Assembly: GCA_934370925.1 (NCBI GenBank)
Contig: CAKRNG010000022.1
Span: forward strand, 1-33,463
Origin: an uncultured Lacticaseibacillus sp.
GTDB taxonomy: Bacteria > Bacillota > Bacilli > Lactobacillales > Lactobacillaceae
Length of the DNA: 33,463 nucleotides
Direction: 5' to 3'
Part shown: positions 23,318-32,008 of the stretch, piece by piece
How positions within the stretch are numbered: position 1 is the stretch's first letter
Layout: each line of letters starts with the position of its first letter
Notes under the pieces: generated by a model
What the model was told of the DNA's origin: nothing
The model's database searches: none
What the model saw: only the letters and a program-made list of their open reading frames with translations
Made by a program: the position numbers and the translations under genes

Positions 23318-23357
23318 AATCTTGTCCCCAAGCTTTGACCAGAAAGGAGGTTAGAAG

Positions 23358-23591
23358 ATGACCAAAATGTCCCAAATAATCACCAAACTAATTCTTGTTT
23401 TGACGTTGGTTGCCCCATTCGCCATGAATTCCGCATCGCTGGTGAACGCAGCCACCACAACGACAACCGTTGAGATTGGTTACAAGAGCGCCCGGATTCG
23501 CTGGCGCTACAAGACCAAGCATGGCGTGCTCTACCGTCGTCAGTACAACTACTCGACTGAAACATGGTTGGGTAAGTGGGTGAAAGCATAA
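23358..23591 (+). CDS. Small secreted basic protein, unknown function
   Basis: A 77-residue protein with a clear signal peptide: KITKL-like basic start, hydrophobic LILVLTLVAPFAM, and a cleavage region SLVNAA near 32. The mature part of about 45 residues is basic and aromatic (ARIRWRYKTKHGVLYRRQYN, then TWLGKWVKA). Its RR-YN..T..W.GKW ending recalls a group of small secreted proteins seen in lactobacilli, but I know no function. AAAGGAGG lies 8 bases before the ATG and a promoter is present, so it is expressed on its own. A bacteriocin-like or cell-surface role is possible but unproven. Confidence 0.75.
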   Translation: MTKMSQIITKLILVLTLVAPFAMNSASLVNAATTTTTVEIGYKSARIRWRYKTKHGVLYRRQYNYSTETWLGKWVKA

Positions 23592-23627
23592 AAAGCGGGC
23601 ACCGACTGATTCGGTTGATGCCAATAC

Positions 23628-23678
23628 ACAAAAACAGCCAGGGATAAAATCCTTAACGGAATTTATACCTGGCTGTTC
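23628..23678 (-). terminator. Terminator of purA
   Basis: The stem AACAGCCAGG-ATAAA-TCC / GGA-TTTAT-CCTGGCTGTT is followed on the minus strand by TTTTGTG. It lies 16 bases past the purA stop and also separates the converging secreted-protein gene. Confidence 0.85.
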
Positions 23679-23693
23679 CTGTTCGTACGAGAA

Positions 23694-24983
23694 CTACTTA
23701 CCCCAGATATCCTGAAGCACGTTCGTCTGTTCGCGGTCAGGACCCACCCCGAACGTCAGAAGATCGGCGCCCACCAATTCAGTGATGCGTTCGATGTAGT
23801 GACGTGCGGCTTCTGGCAGGTCAGCCAACGTCTTGGCGCCCGTAATGTCTTCCTGCCACCCTGGCATTTCTTCATAAACGGGTGCGCATTCCGCCAGTTC
23901 CTTGAGGGAGGCTGGGAAGCGGGTAATCACGTCCCCATTTGGCTTCTTGTAAGCCGTGCAAATCTTGAGGGTGTCGAGTCCGGTCAGCACATCCACGGAG
24001 TTCAAGCAGATGTCCGTCACGCCCGCAACCCGCTTGGCGTGGTTAATGACCACGGTGTCTAGCCAGCCGACACGACGAGGACGGCCAGTGACCGTTCCGA
24101 ACTCGTGGCCGGCATTCCGGATGAAGTCACCCGTTTCGTTATCCAGCTGCGTTGGGAATGGGCCATCCCCAACACGGGAAGTGTACGCCTTCGTTACCCC
24201 AACAACACGGTCAATCCGGGACGCACCGACCCCAGAACCAGTGGAAACCCCACCAGCTGGGTTGGAAGACGTCACGAATGGGTAAGTCCCCTGGTCGATA
24301 TCCAGCATGATGCCCTGTGCGCCTTCAAAGAGCACGTTGCCGCCTTCATCCACCGTTTCGTTCAGCAGCACGGACGTGTCACAAACGAACTTGGCGAGCT
24401 GCTGCCCGTAGTTGTAGTATTCTTCAAAAATATCGTCGAATTCAAGGGGTTCTGCGCCATAAATCTTAGTGAAAAGCGCGTTCTTTTCGGCCAAGTTAGC
24501 GCGCAACTTAGCTTCAAACGTATCTTTTTCGAGCAGGTCCGCAAACCGAATCCCGTTACGACCGGCACGATCCATGTAGGCAGGCCCGATACCGCGACCC
24601 GTTGTCCCAATCTTGCCGTCACCCTTTGCCTGTTCCTGCAACTTGTCCAGCGCAATGTGGTAAGGCAAAATGACGTGCGCACGGTCGCTAATCCGCAGAT
24701 TATCCCCGGCAACGCCCTGTTCCTTGAGGTGAGCCAGTTCTTCAACCAAGCTCTTTGGGTTCGCCACAACCCCGTTCCCGATAACGGAAAGCTGGTGTGG
24801 ATAGAGAATACCGGACGGAACCAGACGCAACTTGTACACCTGACCGTTTGCGTGAATCGTGTGCCCCGCATTGTCGCCACCCTGGTAGCGTGCAATCACG
24901 TTTGCGCCCTGGCTCATGAAGTCGACGATTTTGCCTTTACCCTCGTCGCCCCACTGCGTCCCAACGATAACTACTGTGCCCAT
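23694..24983 (-). CDS. purA: Adenylosuccinate synthetase
   Basis: A 429-residue enzyme that joins IMP and aspartate with GTP to make adenylosuccinate on the way to AMP. The start [15 protein letters not shown] carries the catalytic Asp and P-loop. GDNAGHTI has the catalytic His. [16 protein letters not shown] and [23 protein letters not shown] follow, then [19 protein letters not shown] and [12 protein letters not shown]. Length and order are normal. AAAGAGG precedes the ATG. The promoter has PurBox-like sites, and guaC and pbuG elsewhere in the window share them. It ends the gdpP-rplI-dnaB-purA neighbourhood typical of lactobacilli. Confidence 0.97.
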   Translation of the reverse strand: MGTVVIVGTQWGDEGKGKIVDFMSQGANVIARYQGGDNAGHTIHANGQVYKLRLVPSGILYPHQLSVIGNGVVANPKSLVEELAHLKEQGVAGDNLRISDRAHVILPYHIALDKLQEQAKGDGKIGTTGRGIGPAYMDRAGRNGIRFADLLEKDTFEAKLRANLAEKNALFTKIYGAEPLEFDDIFEEYYNYGQQLAKFVCDTSVLLNETVDEGGNVLFEGAQGIMLDIDQGTYPFVTSSNPAGGVSTGSGVGASRIDRVVGVTKAYTSRVGDGPFPTQLDNETGDFIRNAGHEFGTVTGRPRRVGWLDTVVINHAKRVAGVTDICLNSVDVLTGLDTLKICTAYKKPNGDVITRFPASLKELAECAPVYEEMPGWQEDITGAKTLADLPEAARHYIERITELVGADLLTFGVGPDREQTNVLQDIWGK

Positions 24984-25025
24984 ATGAATACCTCTTTCTA
25001 GATAGACGTGTCAAAAACCTTAACA

Positions 25026-25125
25026 ATAATAGCAATAACCCGAACAATCGGCAATAGTTATTCGGAATTTACGGGGATATTTTTGGTGACGATAGGTCCA
25101 TATGCTTGTTAAACACGAACATTAT
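25026..25125 (-). promoter_or_regulatory. purA promoter with three PurBox-like sites
   Basis: On the minus strand a -35 TTGCCG (25049-25054), 17 bases and a -10 TATTAT (25026-25031). AATAACCCGAACAAT (25034-25048) lies in the spacer, TTATTCGGAATT (25058-25069) is its inverted partner, and AAACACGAACATTAT (25111-25125) is a further copy. All fit AWWWCCGAACWWT or its core. Confidence 0.7.
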
Positions 25126-25145
25126 TTGTGTAAATCTTCCTGAAA

Positions 25146-25308
25146 GTGGGTGCGCCATAAGTCCAAAGCACACGAACATTACATCCAGTCGCGCGCCAGG
25201 AGACTGCCCCCCTAACACACAAAGCAGGCCCGGTAGAAATCCTAAGTTCGGGATTTCCACCGGGCCTGCTTTGTATACCGGGGCCAAACCGTCTTCTGGC
25301 GCAGCCTC
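25146..25308 (-). repeat. Family B hairpin repeat, full length
   Basis: A complete copy read on the minus strand, beginning about 26 bases after the stop of the Sm-like repeat protein gene, in the same orientation. The stem has CAAAGCAGGCCCGGT / ACCGGGCCTGCTTTG, where an A-T pair replaces the G-C pair of the copy at 23028. It lies between that gene and the purA regulatory region. Confidence 0.9.
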
Positions 25309-25334
25309 TCACTATTGGCACCACCAGCACAAGG

Positions 25335-26501
25335 TTATTCCCGGTCTTCTATCCAGCGTTCCTGCAAGAACGTGTACACATTCCCGAAACTCATGGATAG
25401 CACCTCGCCATTGCGGAAGGTTTGTCCCGCATCAGGCGTAGCCCCCGTTGGAATAATGGTGAAGCTATCGCCCGTCACACCACTTGGGGTCCCCATGATG
25501 GGGTCAACACCCGTATCCTGAACGCCACGAACGCGGTAAACACGCCCGAAAATTTCGCCTTCACTGAGCAAATCACCCAGTAAATCCGTATCGGGGTCGA
25601 ATTCACGTTCCTGATTCAGAATTGGCACCTGAATGAAGCTGTGCGACTGGCCCCAGCGTTCGTAGAAGTCAACGGTCTGCAAGTAATCAGACGCGATGAT
25701 AATCGAGTGTACCGCGCTCACTCGCAGTAACGTGTACCCGCCGAACTGCCCCGCCATGTCGAGCAGGCGCATCACAACCCACTCCGAATTCACCGTAATG
25801 ACGCGACCCACGTAAAAGTTCTCGAAGTTTTGCCGCGTAAGCACCGCGATGAGACTCCCCGATTCTTTCGCCGCCTGCAAAATTTTCTCTGTGTGGTTTT
25901 GGTTCATGTAACGCTTCGTCGGCACGTGCGTCAACAGCCCCTTTTGTGTCAGTAAGGCCGTCTCGAGCGTCAGGTCGTACCCTTCATATTCGAGCACCTG
26001 AATACTGGCAAAGTCGAGCTGAATGCGACGCCGGTCCGTATAGTTAAACTTGTTGAAAACAGACATTTCCAACCGGTCTTCGTGCACTGCGACAACTTGG
26101 CCTTCTAGGTAGTTGTCGTTGTCCGACGAAACGCAAAGTACTGCCTGGCCCGTTCGGCGCATATTTTCAGCTACCTGGTACAACAATGGCGTTTCGCTTT
26201 GTAGCGGCATCGCAAGTGATGGTGCCGGAACCGCGCGGAAGTGTAGTTCGTCCGCCGTCGCAATTCGGTACGCCATATTCTCAAGGTCCGCGCCGGAAAC
26301 TTCAATAGACGCGATGGCTTGCAGGGCAACAAAGGCGTTCCCATCCGCAAGTCCCGCATCACTGTAAGTGCGTAACACCACGCCATCCGCCGCAACGGCT
26401 TGCACGTAACCCGTGTAGAAATCTTCCAGGTCGTGCTGATAGACGTTAATCAAGAGGTGTTGCGTCCGTGCGGTCATTAAGCTCATCACAAAATTGTTCA
26501 T
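25335..26501 (-). CDS. Protein with three internal Sm-like repeats, unknown function
   Basis: A 388-residue soluble protein that I do not recognise. Three segments align with each other: about 14-74, 118-178 and 215-277. Each has a hydrophobic strand, then F/Y-x-G-x-V-x-x-V, a second strand with V/L-x-M/L, and L-x-x-x-x-I-x-x-I. Examples are FYTGYVQAVAADGVVLRTY, YLEGQVVAVHEDRLEMSVF and FYVGRVITVNSEWVVMRLL. The pattern of about five short strands with a G-x-V turn recalls Sm/LSm-type small barrels. A fourth, diverged part (GEIFGRVYRVRG and SFGNVYTFLQ) may follow at 315-380. The ATG lies 10 bases after dnaB with GGGGGC as ribosome site, so the two are likely translated together. A role in nucleic-acid metabolism is inferred from that alone. 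Confidence 0.75.
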   Translation of the reverse strand: MNNFVMSLMTARTQHLLINVYQHDLEDFYTGYVQAVAADGVVLRTYSDAGLADGNAFVALQAIASIEVSGADLENMAYRIATADELHFRAVPAPSLAMPLQSETPLLYQVAENMRRTGQAVLCVSSDNDNYLEGQVVAVHEDRLEMSVFNKFNYTDRRRIQLDFASIQVLEYEGYDLTLETALLTQKGLLTHVPTKRYMNQNHTEKILQAAKESGSLIAVLTRQNFENFYVGRVITVNSEWVVMRLLDMAGQFGGYTLLRVSAVHSIIIASDYLQTVDFYERWGQSHSFIQVPILNQEREFDPDTDLLGDLLSEGEIFGRVYRVRGVQDTGVDPIMGTPSGVTGDSFTIIPTGATPDAGQTFRNGEVLSMSFGNVYTFLQERWIEDRE

Positions 26502-26511
26502 ATAACGCCCC

Positions 26512-27900
26512 CTATCCGCGGTCGCTGCCGGCGTACGCGATTGACGAGAACTTGTTCAGCGACTTCACGAACATCAGCTTCACCGTGCCTCGCGCACCCG
26601 ATCGGTTCTTCTCCAGGATGATTTCCATTTCCCCAACGTCCTGATCTTCAGGGTCTTCGTGTGGGCCGTCATCCTCGTCGCCGCCCTCTTCATCGCGGTA
26701 ATAATCTTCACGGTATAAGAATGCCACGATATCGGCATCTTGTTCAATCGCCCCGGATTCACGAATATCTGACAGCACGGGCCGCTTGTCCTGACGCTGT
26801 TCCACGCCACGAGACAATTGGGACATCGCGATGACCGGCACGTGCAATTCCTTCGCCAGTTTCTTGAGCTGACGAGAAATGTTCGAGACTTCTTGTTGCC
26901 GGTTTTCCTGCCCAGTGCCTTCAATCAGCTGCAGGTAGTCAATGATAATCAGTCCGAGGTCTACGTCTGGTTGGCGTGCCAACCGCCGACACTTCGCCCG
27001 AATTTCCCCAACACGCACCCCCGGCGTATCGTCGAAGTAGATACTCGTCTTGGACAAGCTCCCCATCGCGATAATCAGGTTCTGCATCTCTTCGTCCGTG
27101 AGTTGCCCCGTCCGTAAGTGGTTGGCGTTGATGTTCCCTTCGCTACAAATCATTCGGTTGACCAACGATTCCGCACCCATTTCCAGGCTAAAAATCGCCA
27201 CGGCCTTGTCCGTCTTCGTCCCCACGTTCTGGGCAATGTTCAGGGCAAACGCCGTCTTCCCCATCCCGGGACGAGCCGCAATAACAATCATTTCGTCCTC
27301 ATGGAATCCCGTTGTCATGCGATCAAGGTCCGCAAATCCGGTGGCCAGTCCGGTGATTTCTTCGTGTTGGTTAATGAGTTCATCAATATTGTTCATCGCC
27401 ACGCCGAGCACGTCACGAATCTTGCGGAAGTCATTACCGCCCCCCTGACCAATGCGGGAAATCGCCTCTTCGGCTTCTTCCAACTGGACTTCGGGGTCAT
27501 CGTTATCGTCGAACCCCCGCGTCGCAATGGTCGTTGCGGTCTGAATCAGGCGGCGACTGGTCGCCTTTTGCTTCACGATGCGGGCATAGTAACCCACATT
27601 GGTCGCCATCGCCACGGCATCAGTAAGGTCCATGAGGTACGGAATTCCGCCCACATCCTCTAGGCTACCGTTCTTCTCCAACTGTTCCTGCACGGTCACG
27701 ACATCAATGGCGTCGTCCCGGTCAGAAATTTCTTCCATCGCCTGGAAAATCAGCTGGTGCGCGCGCCGGTAGAAATCGTCCGCACTGACGTATTCTTGTG
27801 CGTCCGCGACCGTTTCGGGCTTGAGCAGAATGCCCCCTAAAACGGCCTGTTCCGCCTCATTATTATGTGGCAACTGCCGGTTGTTTGCTGGTTCATCCAT
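26512..27900 (-). CDS. dnaB: Replicative DNA helicase DnaB
   Basis: A 462-residue hexameric RecA-fold helicase that unwinds DNA at the replication fork. The N-terminal helical domain starts at LPHNNEAEQAVLGGILL. The linker is followed by TGFADLDRMTTGFHEDEMIVIAARPGMGKTAFALN with Walker A GMGKTA. IFSLEMGAESLVNRM, LIIIDYLQLI (Walker B), SRQLKKLAKELHVPVIAMSQLSRGVEQR and LSDIRESGAIEQDADIV follow. Length is normal; an acidic insert (EEGGDEDDGPHEDPEDQD) lies near the C-terminus. GGAGGG is 9 bases upstream. In related genomes rplI is the direct upstream neighbour; here two unrelated genes are in between. Confidence 0.97.
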   Translation of the reverse strand: MDEPANNRQLPHNNEAEQAVLGGILLKPETVADAQEYVSADDFYRRAHQLIFQAMEEISDRDDAIDVVTVQEQLEKNGSLEDVGGIPYLMDLTDAVAMATNVGYYARIVKQKATSRRLIQTATTIATRGFDDNDDPEVQLEEAEEAISRIGQGGGNDFRKIRDVLGVAMNNIDELINQHEEITGLATGFADLDRMTTGFHEDEMIVIAARPGMGKTAFALNIAQNVGTKTDKAVAIFSLEMGAESLVNRMICSEGNINANHLRTGQLTDEEMQNLIIAMGSLSKTSIYFDDTPGVRVGEIRAKCRRLARQPDVDLGLIIIDYLQLIEGTGQENRQQEVSNISRQLKKLAKELHVPVIAMSQLSRGVEQRQDKRPVLSDIRESGAIEQDADIVAFLYREDYYRDEEGGDEDDGPHEDPEDQDVGEMEIILEKNRSGARGTVKLMFVKSLNKFSSIAYAGSDRG

Positions 27901-27977
27901 GCGCGCATTCCCTCCATTTCGTCATGTGTGGCATAGTTAAATAGAGTGTATCATAGTTTGGTTGTGAGCTAAAAAAC

Positions 27978-28061
27978 GAGGCTGCACCAGAAGACGGGTT
28001 GGCCCCGGTATACAAGGTAGTCTTCTGGCGCGCGACTAGGACGTAACCTTCTAGCACAGCC
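27978..28061 (+). repeat. Family B repeat with internal deletion
   Basis: The left end GAGGCTGCACCAGAAGACGG to GGTATACAAGG is joined directly to the right part TAGTCTTCTGGCGCGCGACT. The apical 60 bases are missing, but AGAAGAC / GTCTTCT still pair. The right end is diverged (CTAGCACAGCC). It lies upstream of dnaB and behind the acetyltransferase gene. Confidence 0.8.
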
Positions 28062-28070
28062 TTTTACAAT

Positions 28071-28670
28071 TTACCTTGCCGTGAACTCACTATCCAAAAT
28101 TTTATCCGCCGGTGTAATGGCCCGCCGTACCTTTGCGGGCGAGCCAACCGCGACGACGCCCGCTGGAATGTCACGCGTCACGACACTGCCTGCGCCCACG
28201 ACGCTCCCCGCACCAATTGTGACACCGCCACACACCGTTACGTTCGCACCGAGCCACACGTTATCCTCCAACGTAATGGGCTTGGAGGCGCAAATTCCTT
28301 GTCGCCGCTGCGCCACATCCAGGGCGTGGTCGGGACACGCCAAGACGCTTCCTGGGCCAATCATGGTGCCGTCGCCCAAGTGAATCGGCGATGTATCCAA
28401 AATCGTCACGTTGTAATTGATAAACACCCCCGCATTGGCGTGAATGTTCACCCCGTAGTCACACTGAAACCCGCCGTACACGTTTGCGGTGGGCGCAAAC
28501 GTCCCAAACAGCGCGGTCAACAACTCGCGGCGTTTGTCCTCATCTAACGGGTCCGTCTGGTTTAATTGCCAACATAACTGGCGTGCCCGTGGTTTCAGCT
28601 CAGGGTCTTGATCGTGATAATCAATCACATAGCCGTTGGGGTCGGTCAAAATGTCCATAAAGGGAATCAT
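28071..28670 (-). CDS. Maltose O-acetyltransferase-like left-handed beta-helix acetyltransferase
   Basis: A 199-residue hexapeptide-repeat acetyltransferase of the Maa/LacA/NodL group, which moves acetyl from acetyl-CoA to a sugar hydroxyl. The Maa N-terminal cap (ARQLCWQLNQTDPLDEDKRRELL) is present. FQCDYGVNIHANAGVFINYNVTILD, GDGTMIGPGSVLACPDHALD with the catalytic His, and ITLEDNVWLGANVTVCGGVTIGAGSVVGAGSVVTRDIPAGVVAVGSPAKV form the helix coils. GGAG lies 9 bases before the ATG at 28670; an ATG four codons later is possible. It sits between rplI and dnaB as an insertion in the conserved order. Confidence 0.9.
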   Translation of the reverse strand: MIPFMDILTDPNGYVIDYHDQDPELKPRARQLCWQLNQTDPLDEDKRRELLTALFGTFAPTANVYGGFQCDYGVNIHANAGVFINYNVTILDTSPIHLGDGTMIGPGSVLACPDHALDVAQRRQGICASKPITLEDNVWLGANVTVCGGVTIGAGSVVGAGSVVTRDIPAGVVAVGSPAKVRRAITPADKILDSEFTAR

Positions 28671-28697
28671 GCTTCAGTCTCCATTTTTTATCGTGGT

Positions 28698-29285
28698 TTA
28701 GTCAGTCGCCAATATTTGGTGCACCCGTTGCTTCAGGTCGGGTAGTACATCCGTCTTAAACCACGGATTACGGCTCATCCACAACTGATTCCGTGGCGAT
28801 GGGTGTACGAGTGGTAAATATTCCGGCAGATATTCCTGGTACGCCCGGACGGTTTCCGTCAGTGTCCGCTTGCGTTTATTTCCCAGGTAATATTTCTGTG
28901 CGTACATCCCAATCAAGACTTTCAGCTGCAAATTCGGCATGGCCGCAAACAGGGGTTCATGCCACTTCTCCGCGAATCCAGAACGTGGCGGCAAGTCGCC
29001 GCTCTTCCCTTTTCCCGGGAAATAAAAGTCGAGGGGGACGATGGCGATTTTTGTAGGGTCATAGAAGGTCGCTCGGTCAATGCCCAACCAATCACGCAAC
29101 CGGTCCCCACTCGGATCATTCCAGTACAGCTTCGAATCCTGTGCCTTGCGCCCTGGCGCCTGCCCAATAATCACAATTTTCGCATCTGGATGCACGGCGT
29201 AAAGCGGATCAATTCCCTGTGCCGTATAGTCAGCGTTCTGTGGGTCCGCCTTAATCGCGTTAAAAATCTCGTCTAGTGTCGCCAT
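28698..29285 (-). CDS. Uracil-DNA glycosylase superfamily protein
   Basis: A 195-residue protein of the UDG superfamily, uracil-DNA glycosylase family protein type. The motif IIGQAPGRKAQDSKLYWNDPSGDRLRDWLGI resembles the water-activating GQxPG loop, with Ala in place of Asp. The late motif PLVHPSPRNQLWMSRN matches the HPSP DNA-intercalation loop. LKVLIGMYAQKYYLG lies between. It may excise uracil or other damaged bases; the exact substrate is uncertain. I start at ATG 29285, since GAGGGGGA is 8 bases upstream; the preceding in-frame GTG overlaps that spacing. It ends 28 bases before the acetyltransferase gene and may be cotranscribed with it. Confidence 0.88.
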   Translation of the reverse strand: MATLDEIFNAIKADPQNADYTAQGIDPLYAVHPDAKIVIIGQAPGRKAQDSKLYWNDPSGDRLRDWLGIDRATFYDPTKIAIVPLDFYFPGKGKSGDLPPRSGFAEKWHEPLFAAMPNLQLKVLIGMYAQKYYLGNKRKRTLTETVRAYQEYLPEYLPLVHPSPRNQLWMSRNPWFKTDVLPDLKQRVHQILATD

Positions 29286-29365
29286 CACCGTTCCCCCTCT
29301 TCTTGTCTTACTTCATTATCCCGCATGGCAACTGATTATGCCAAGCCTATGTGGTTCCTCGTAAA

Positions 29366-29402
29366 ACAAAAAAGCTGAGCGCACTTTGCTCAGCTTTTTA
29401 TT
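29366..29402 (-). terminator. Terminator of the gdpP-rplI unit
   Basis: The stem AAAAAGCTGAGC / GCTCAGCTTTTT has T-runs on both strands, so it can work in both directions. It lies directly behind rplI and separates it from the UDG-acetyltransferase pair. Confidence 0.9.
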
Positions 29403-29409
29403 TTGCAAA

Positions 29410-29859
29410 TTACTGTTCAACCACGTGCACGCGAATCTTGGCGTCCACACCTGGTGCCAACTGGACGGTGAGGTTGCGGTAACCCAGTGCCCGAATTGGT
29501 TCTGGCAGGTCAATCTTGCGCTTGTCGACCTTGTAGCCGAACTGCTTTTCAAGGGCCTGCGCAATCTGCTTGCTTGGCACGGAACCGAACAGGCGGGAAT
29601 CTGAACCAGCCTTAGACTTGATTTCAACCACCGTGTCATCAGCTTCGAGCTTTGCCTTCAGCGCCATTGCCTGCGCCTTCAGTTCTGCGGCCTTCTTCTC
29701 TTCAGCACGTTCTTGCCCCTTCAATTGGCTGATTGCAGCTGACGTGCCGGCCTTGGCCTTCTTGTTCTTAATGAGGAAGTTGGCGTAACCGTCAGGAATC
29801 TCCTTGAGCTCCCCGCGCTTGCCCTTACCCCGTACGTCTTCGGTAAAAATAACCTTCAT
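29410..29859 (-). CDS. rplI: 50S ribosomal protein L9
   Basis: A 149-residue ribosomal protein that binds 23S rRNA near the base of the L1 stalk. The N-terminal domain MKVIFTEDVRGKGKRGELKEIPDGYANFLIK is the family signature. The long connecting helix (about 42-75) and the C-terminal domain (SRLFGSVPSKQIAQALEK) follow. Length is normal. GAGG lies 7 bases before the ATG. The 130-base gap to gdpP holds a weak promoter (TTGCCC-17-TAGGTA on the minus strand), so it may have its own start as well as read-through from gdpP. Confidence 0.98.
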   Translation of the reverse strand: MKVIFTEDVRGKGKRGELKEIPDGYANFLIKNKKAKAGTSAAISQLKGQERAEEKKAAELKAQAMALKAKLEADDTVVEIKSKAGSDSRLFGSVPSKQIAQALEKQFGYKVDKRKIDLPEPIRALGYRNLTVQLAPGVDAKIRVHVVEQ

Positions 29860-29989
29860 GTCGCTACCTCGATTCCTATGGGGCGGTCATTCACCCCAAG
29901 TTTCTGGCCTTACGCCGTATTACCTATTATTTTACAGTTAGTTGGGCAAAAGTGAACCCCGTTTTGCGGTCATGTTCAACCAAACGGCG

Positions 29990-32008
29990 CTATTCCGCTT
30001 CGCCCTCTTGCACCATCACGTCATGGATGGCGTTGAGCAGTTCGCCACGTGCATCCGAAACCGTCACACCCGTCATCTGGGTGGCCGCGTTACTCAAGTG
30101 ACCACCGCCACCTAAACGTTCCATGATGAGTTGCACGTTCACGTCGCCCAGACTACGGGCAGAGATTCCCACTTTGCCATCGCGCCGTTTCGTAATGACA
30201 AAACTGGCATCGATGCCTGAAAGCGACAGTAGCGTATCCGCCGCCTGCGCTGCAATCACGGGGTCGTAAGCCTTCACTTCTTCCCCCGCCGCAATGGCCA
30301 TGCTGTCGCCAATCATTTCAACGCCATCAATCAGGTGGTTCTTCTGAATATAACTATCCAGATTCTCCTTCAGCATGGTTGAAATAAGTTTGGCATCCGC
30401 CCCCATTGACCGTAAGTAAGACGCCGCGTCAAATGTTCGCGTCCCGGTACGCAAGGCGAAATTCTTCGTGTCGACCGTAATTCCGGCCAACATCGCCGTT
30501 GCCTCAAGCTTGTTGAGGGGCGCACTCCCCTGTGGCTGGTACTCGAACATTTCGGCAATCAATTCGCAGGTGGAACTCGCGTAAGGTTCGATGTACACCA
30601 GCATTGGGTTATCCGGGAATTCTTCGCCGCGTCGGTGGTGGTCCAAAATCACCACGCGATTCTGCAGTTTCGTGTACAGGTCCGGCGCCGTCGTGATGGA
30701 TGGCTTACTGTGGTCAACCATCACGAGCATGCTTTTATCCGTGGCACCACTAACGGCGGCTTCCGGCGTAATCATCTGGTTGGCAAGCTCGGGATCAGCC
30801 GCAACCCGCTCCATCAGCCGTTCAACGTCCGAATGCAGGTTGCTTGGATCCAGCACCACGTAACAGTCTTTCCCGTTCATCTGCGCAATCCGCCGAATCC
30901 CCAGCGCTGCGCCAATCGAATCCATATCTGGGCGGCCGTGACCGACCACGTAAATCTTATCTGTTTGCTTGAACAGTTCTTGTAGCGCCTGACTAATCAT
31001 CCGGGCACGCACCCGCGTCCGTTTCTCCATCGGGTTGGTCTTCCCGCCGTAGAACTTCGCCTCACCCGCGCGCGCCTTCACAACAACCTGGTCACCCCCA
31101 CGGCCAAGCGCGAGGTCCAGATTACTCTGGCTGGTCAGGGCAAGCTGTCCGAGGTCGGTATCCCCGTACGCAATCCCAATCGACAAGGTGAGGGGCGCGT
31201 TCTGCTTACTCGTTCCTTCACGAATGGTGTCGAGAATTTTGAATTTGTCCTTGATGACCGCACGCAGCGCCTTTGCGTAAGCAATCAAGAGGAAATGGTC
31301 GTCATCCACCCGCTTCACGAAGAACCCAAACTTCGTCGCCCAGGTCGTGAGCTCCGTGGTGACGTAATTACTGAGATTTGATATCAGCTGGTCATCCAGA
31401 CTCTGTGTGACTTCATCGTAGTTATCGAGGAAAATTTGCCCAATAACGAGCTTCTCATCCTCGGCCTGCTGCTCAATGACGGCATAGCGCGTGACGTCCA
31501 TCATGTAGACAACCCCGATGCTACTCTGCACCGTGATTTCGAACTGATTATCCCCCCAGTGGACCAACCGGGGTTCCTTGCTGTCCTGATGTCCCGCAAT
31601 AATCGCGGCGAGTTCACCATCCACATCGGCCAAGTTCCGGCCAAGCGCAGGTTCATCCCCGAAATAGTTGCTGAGGAAGGGGTTGAGCCACTCGATGTTC
31701 ATCTTTTTATCGTACATCAAAATCCCCATCGGCATCCGCACCAGCGCTTCTTGTTCGCCGCGCTTAATACGGTAGGATAGGTTTTTTATGTACTTATTCG
31801 TATTCTGGGTAATTGTTTCCAGCGCGTAGAAGGACGCAACCAGAAGACCGGCCAGCACAGCCGTCATCCCAATCGCAAGCCATGGCTTAATGAAGAACGC
31901 CACCACAATTCCTGTCACCGCGAGCGCCATCATTGCGATTGAAACGTACCGCAATCGCACATCTTCAATGAAGGCCGGAAGCTTTAGTTTGCCTTTGATT
32001 TTTTGCAT
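29990..32008 (-). CDS. gdpP: Cyclic-di-AMP phosphodiesterase GdpP
   Basis: A 672-residue membrane enzyme that hydrolyses c-di-AMP to pApA and so tunes osmotic and cell-wall homeostasis. Two helices (VSIAMMALAVTGIVVAFFI and LAIGMTAVLAGLLVASFYA) are followed by a PAS-like domain (about 85-170), a degenerate GGDEF (about 175-300) and a DHH-DHHA1 part. Metal motifs are GHGRPDMDSIG, VDHSKP and VILDHHRRGEEF; the DHHA1 motif is GGGGHLSNAA. All key residues are kept. The only ribosome site, GAGGAG, is unusually far (15 bases) from the ATG, and an in-frame TGA lies just upstream, so no earlier start exists. The next gene is rplI. Confidence 0.96.
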   Translation of the reverse strand: MQKIKGKLKLPAFIEDVRLRYVSIAMMALAVTGIVVAFFIKPWLAIGMTAVLAGLLVASFYALETITQNTNKYIKNLSYRIKRGEQEALVRMPMGILMYDKKMNIEWLNPFLSNYFGDEPALGRNLADVDGELAAIIAGHQDSKEPRLVHWGDNQFEITVQSSIGVVYMMDVTRYAVIEQQAEDEKLVIGQIFLDNYDEVTQSLDDQLISNLSNYVTTELTTWATKFGFFVKRVDDDHFLLIAYAKALRAVIKDKFKILDTIREGTSKQNAPLTLSIGIAYGDTDLGQLALTSQSNLDLALGRGGDQVVVKARAGEAKFYGGKTNPMEKRTRVRARMISQALQELFKQTDKIYVVGHGRPDMDSIGAALGIRRIAQMNGKDCYVVLDPSNLHSDVERLMERVAADPELANQMITPEAAVSGATDKSMLVMVDHSKPSITTAPDLYTKLQNRVVILDHHRRGEEFPDNPMLVYIEPYASSTCELIAEMFEYQPQGSAPLNKLEATAMLAGITVDTKNFALRTGTRTFDAASYLRSMGADAKLISTMLKENLDSYIQKNHLIDGVEMIGDSMAIAAGEEVKAYDPVIAAQAADTLLSLSGIDASFVITKRRDGKVGISARSLGDVNVQLIMERLGGGGHLSNAATQMTGVTVSDARGELLNAIHDVMVQEGEAE

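Noticed and set aside
24105..25001. Long open frame antisense to purA (298 codons)
   Set aside because: It is a codon-bias shadow of purA with no start signal or family motif.
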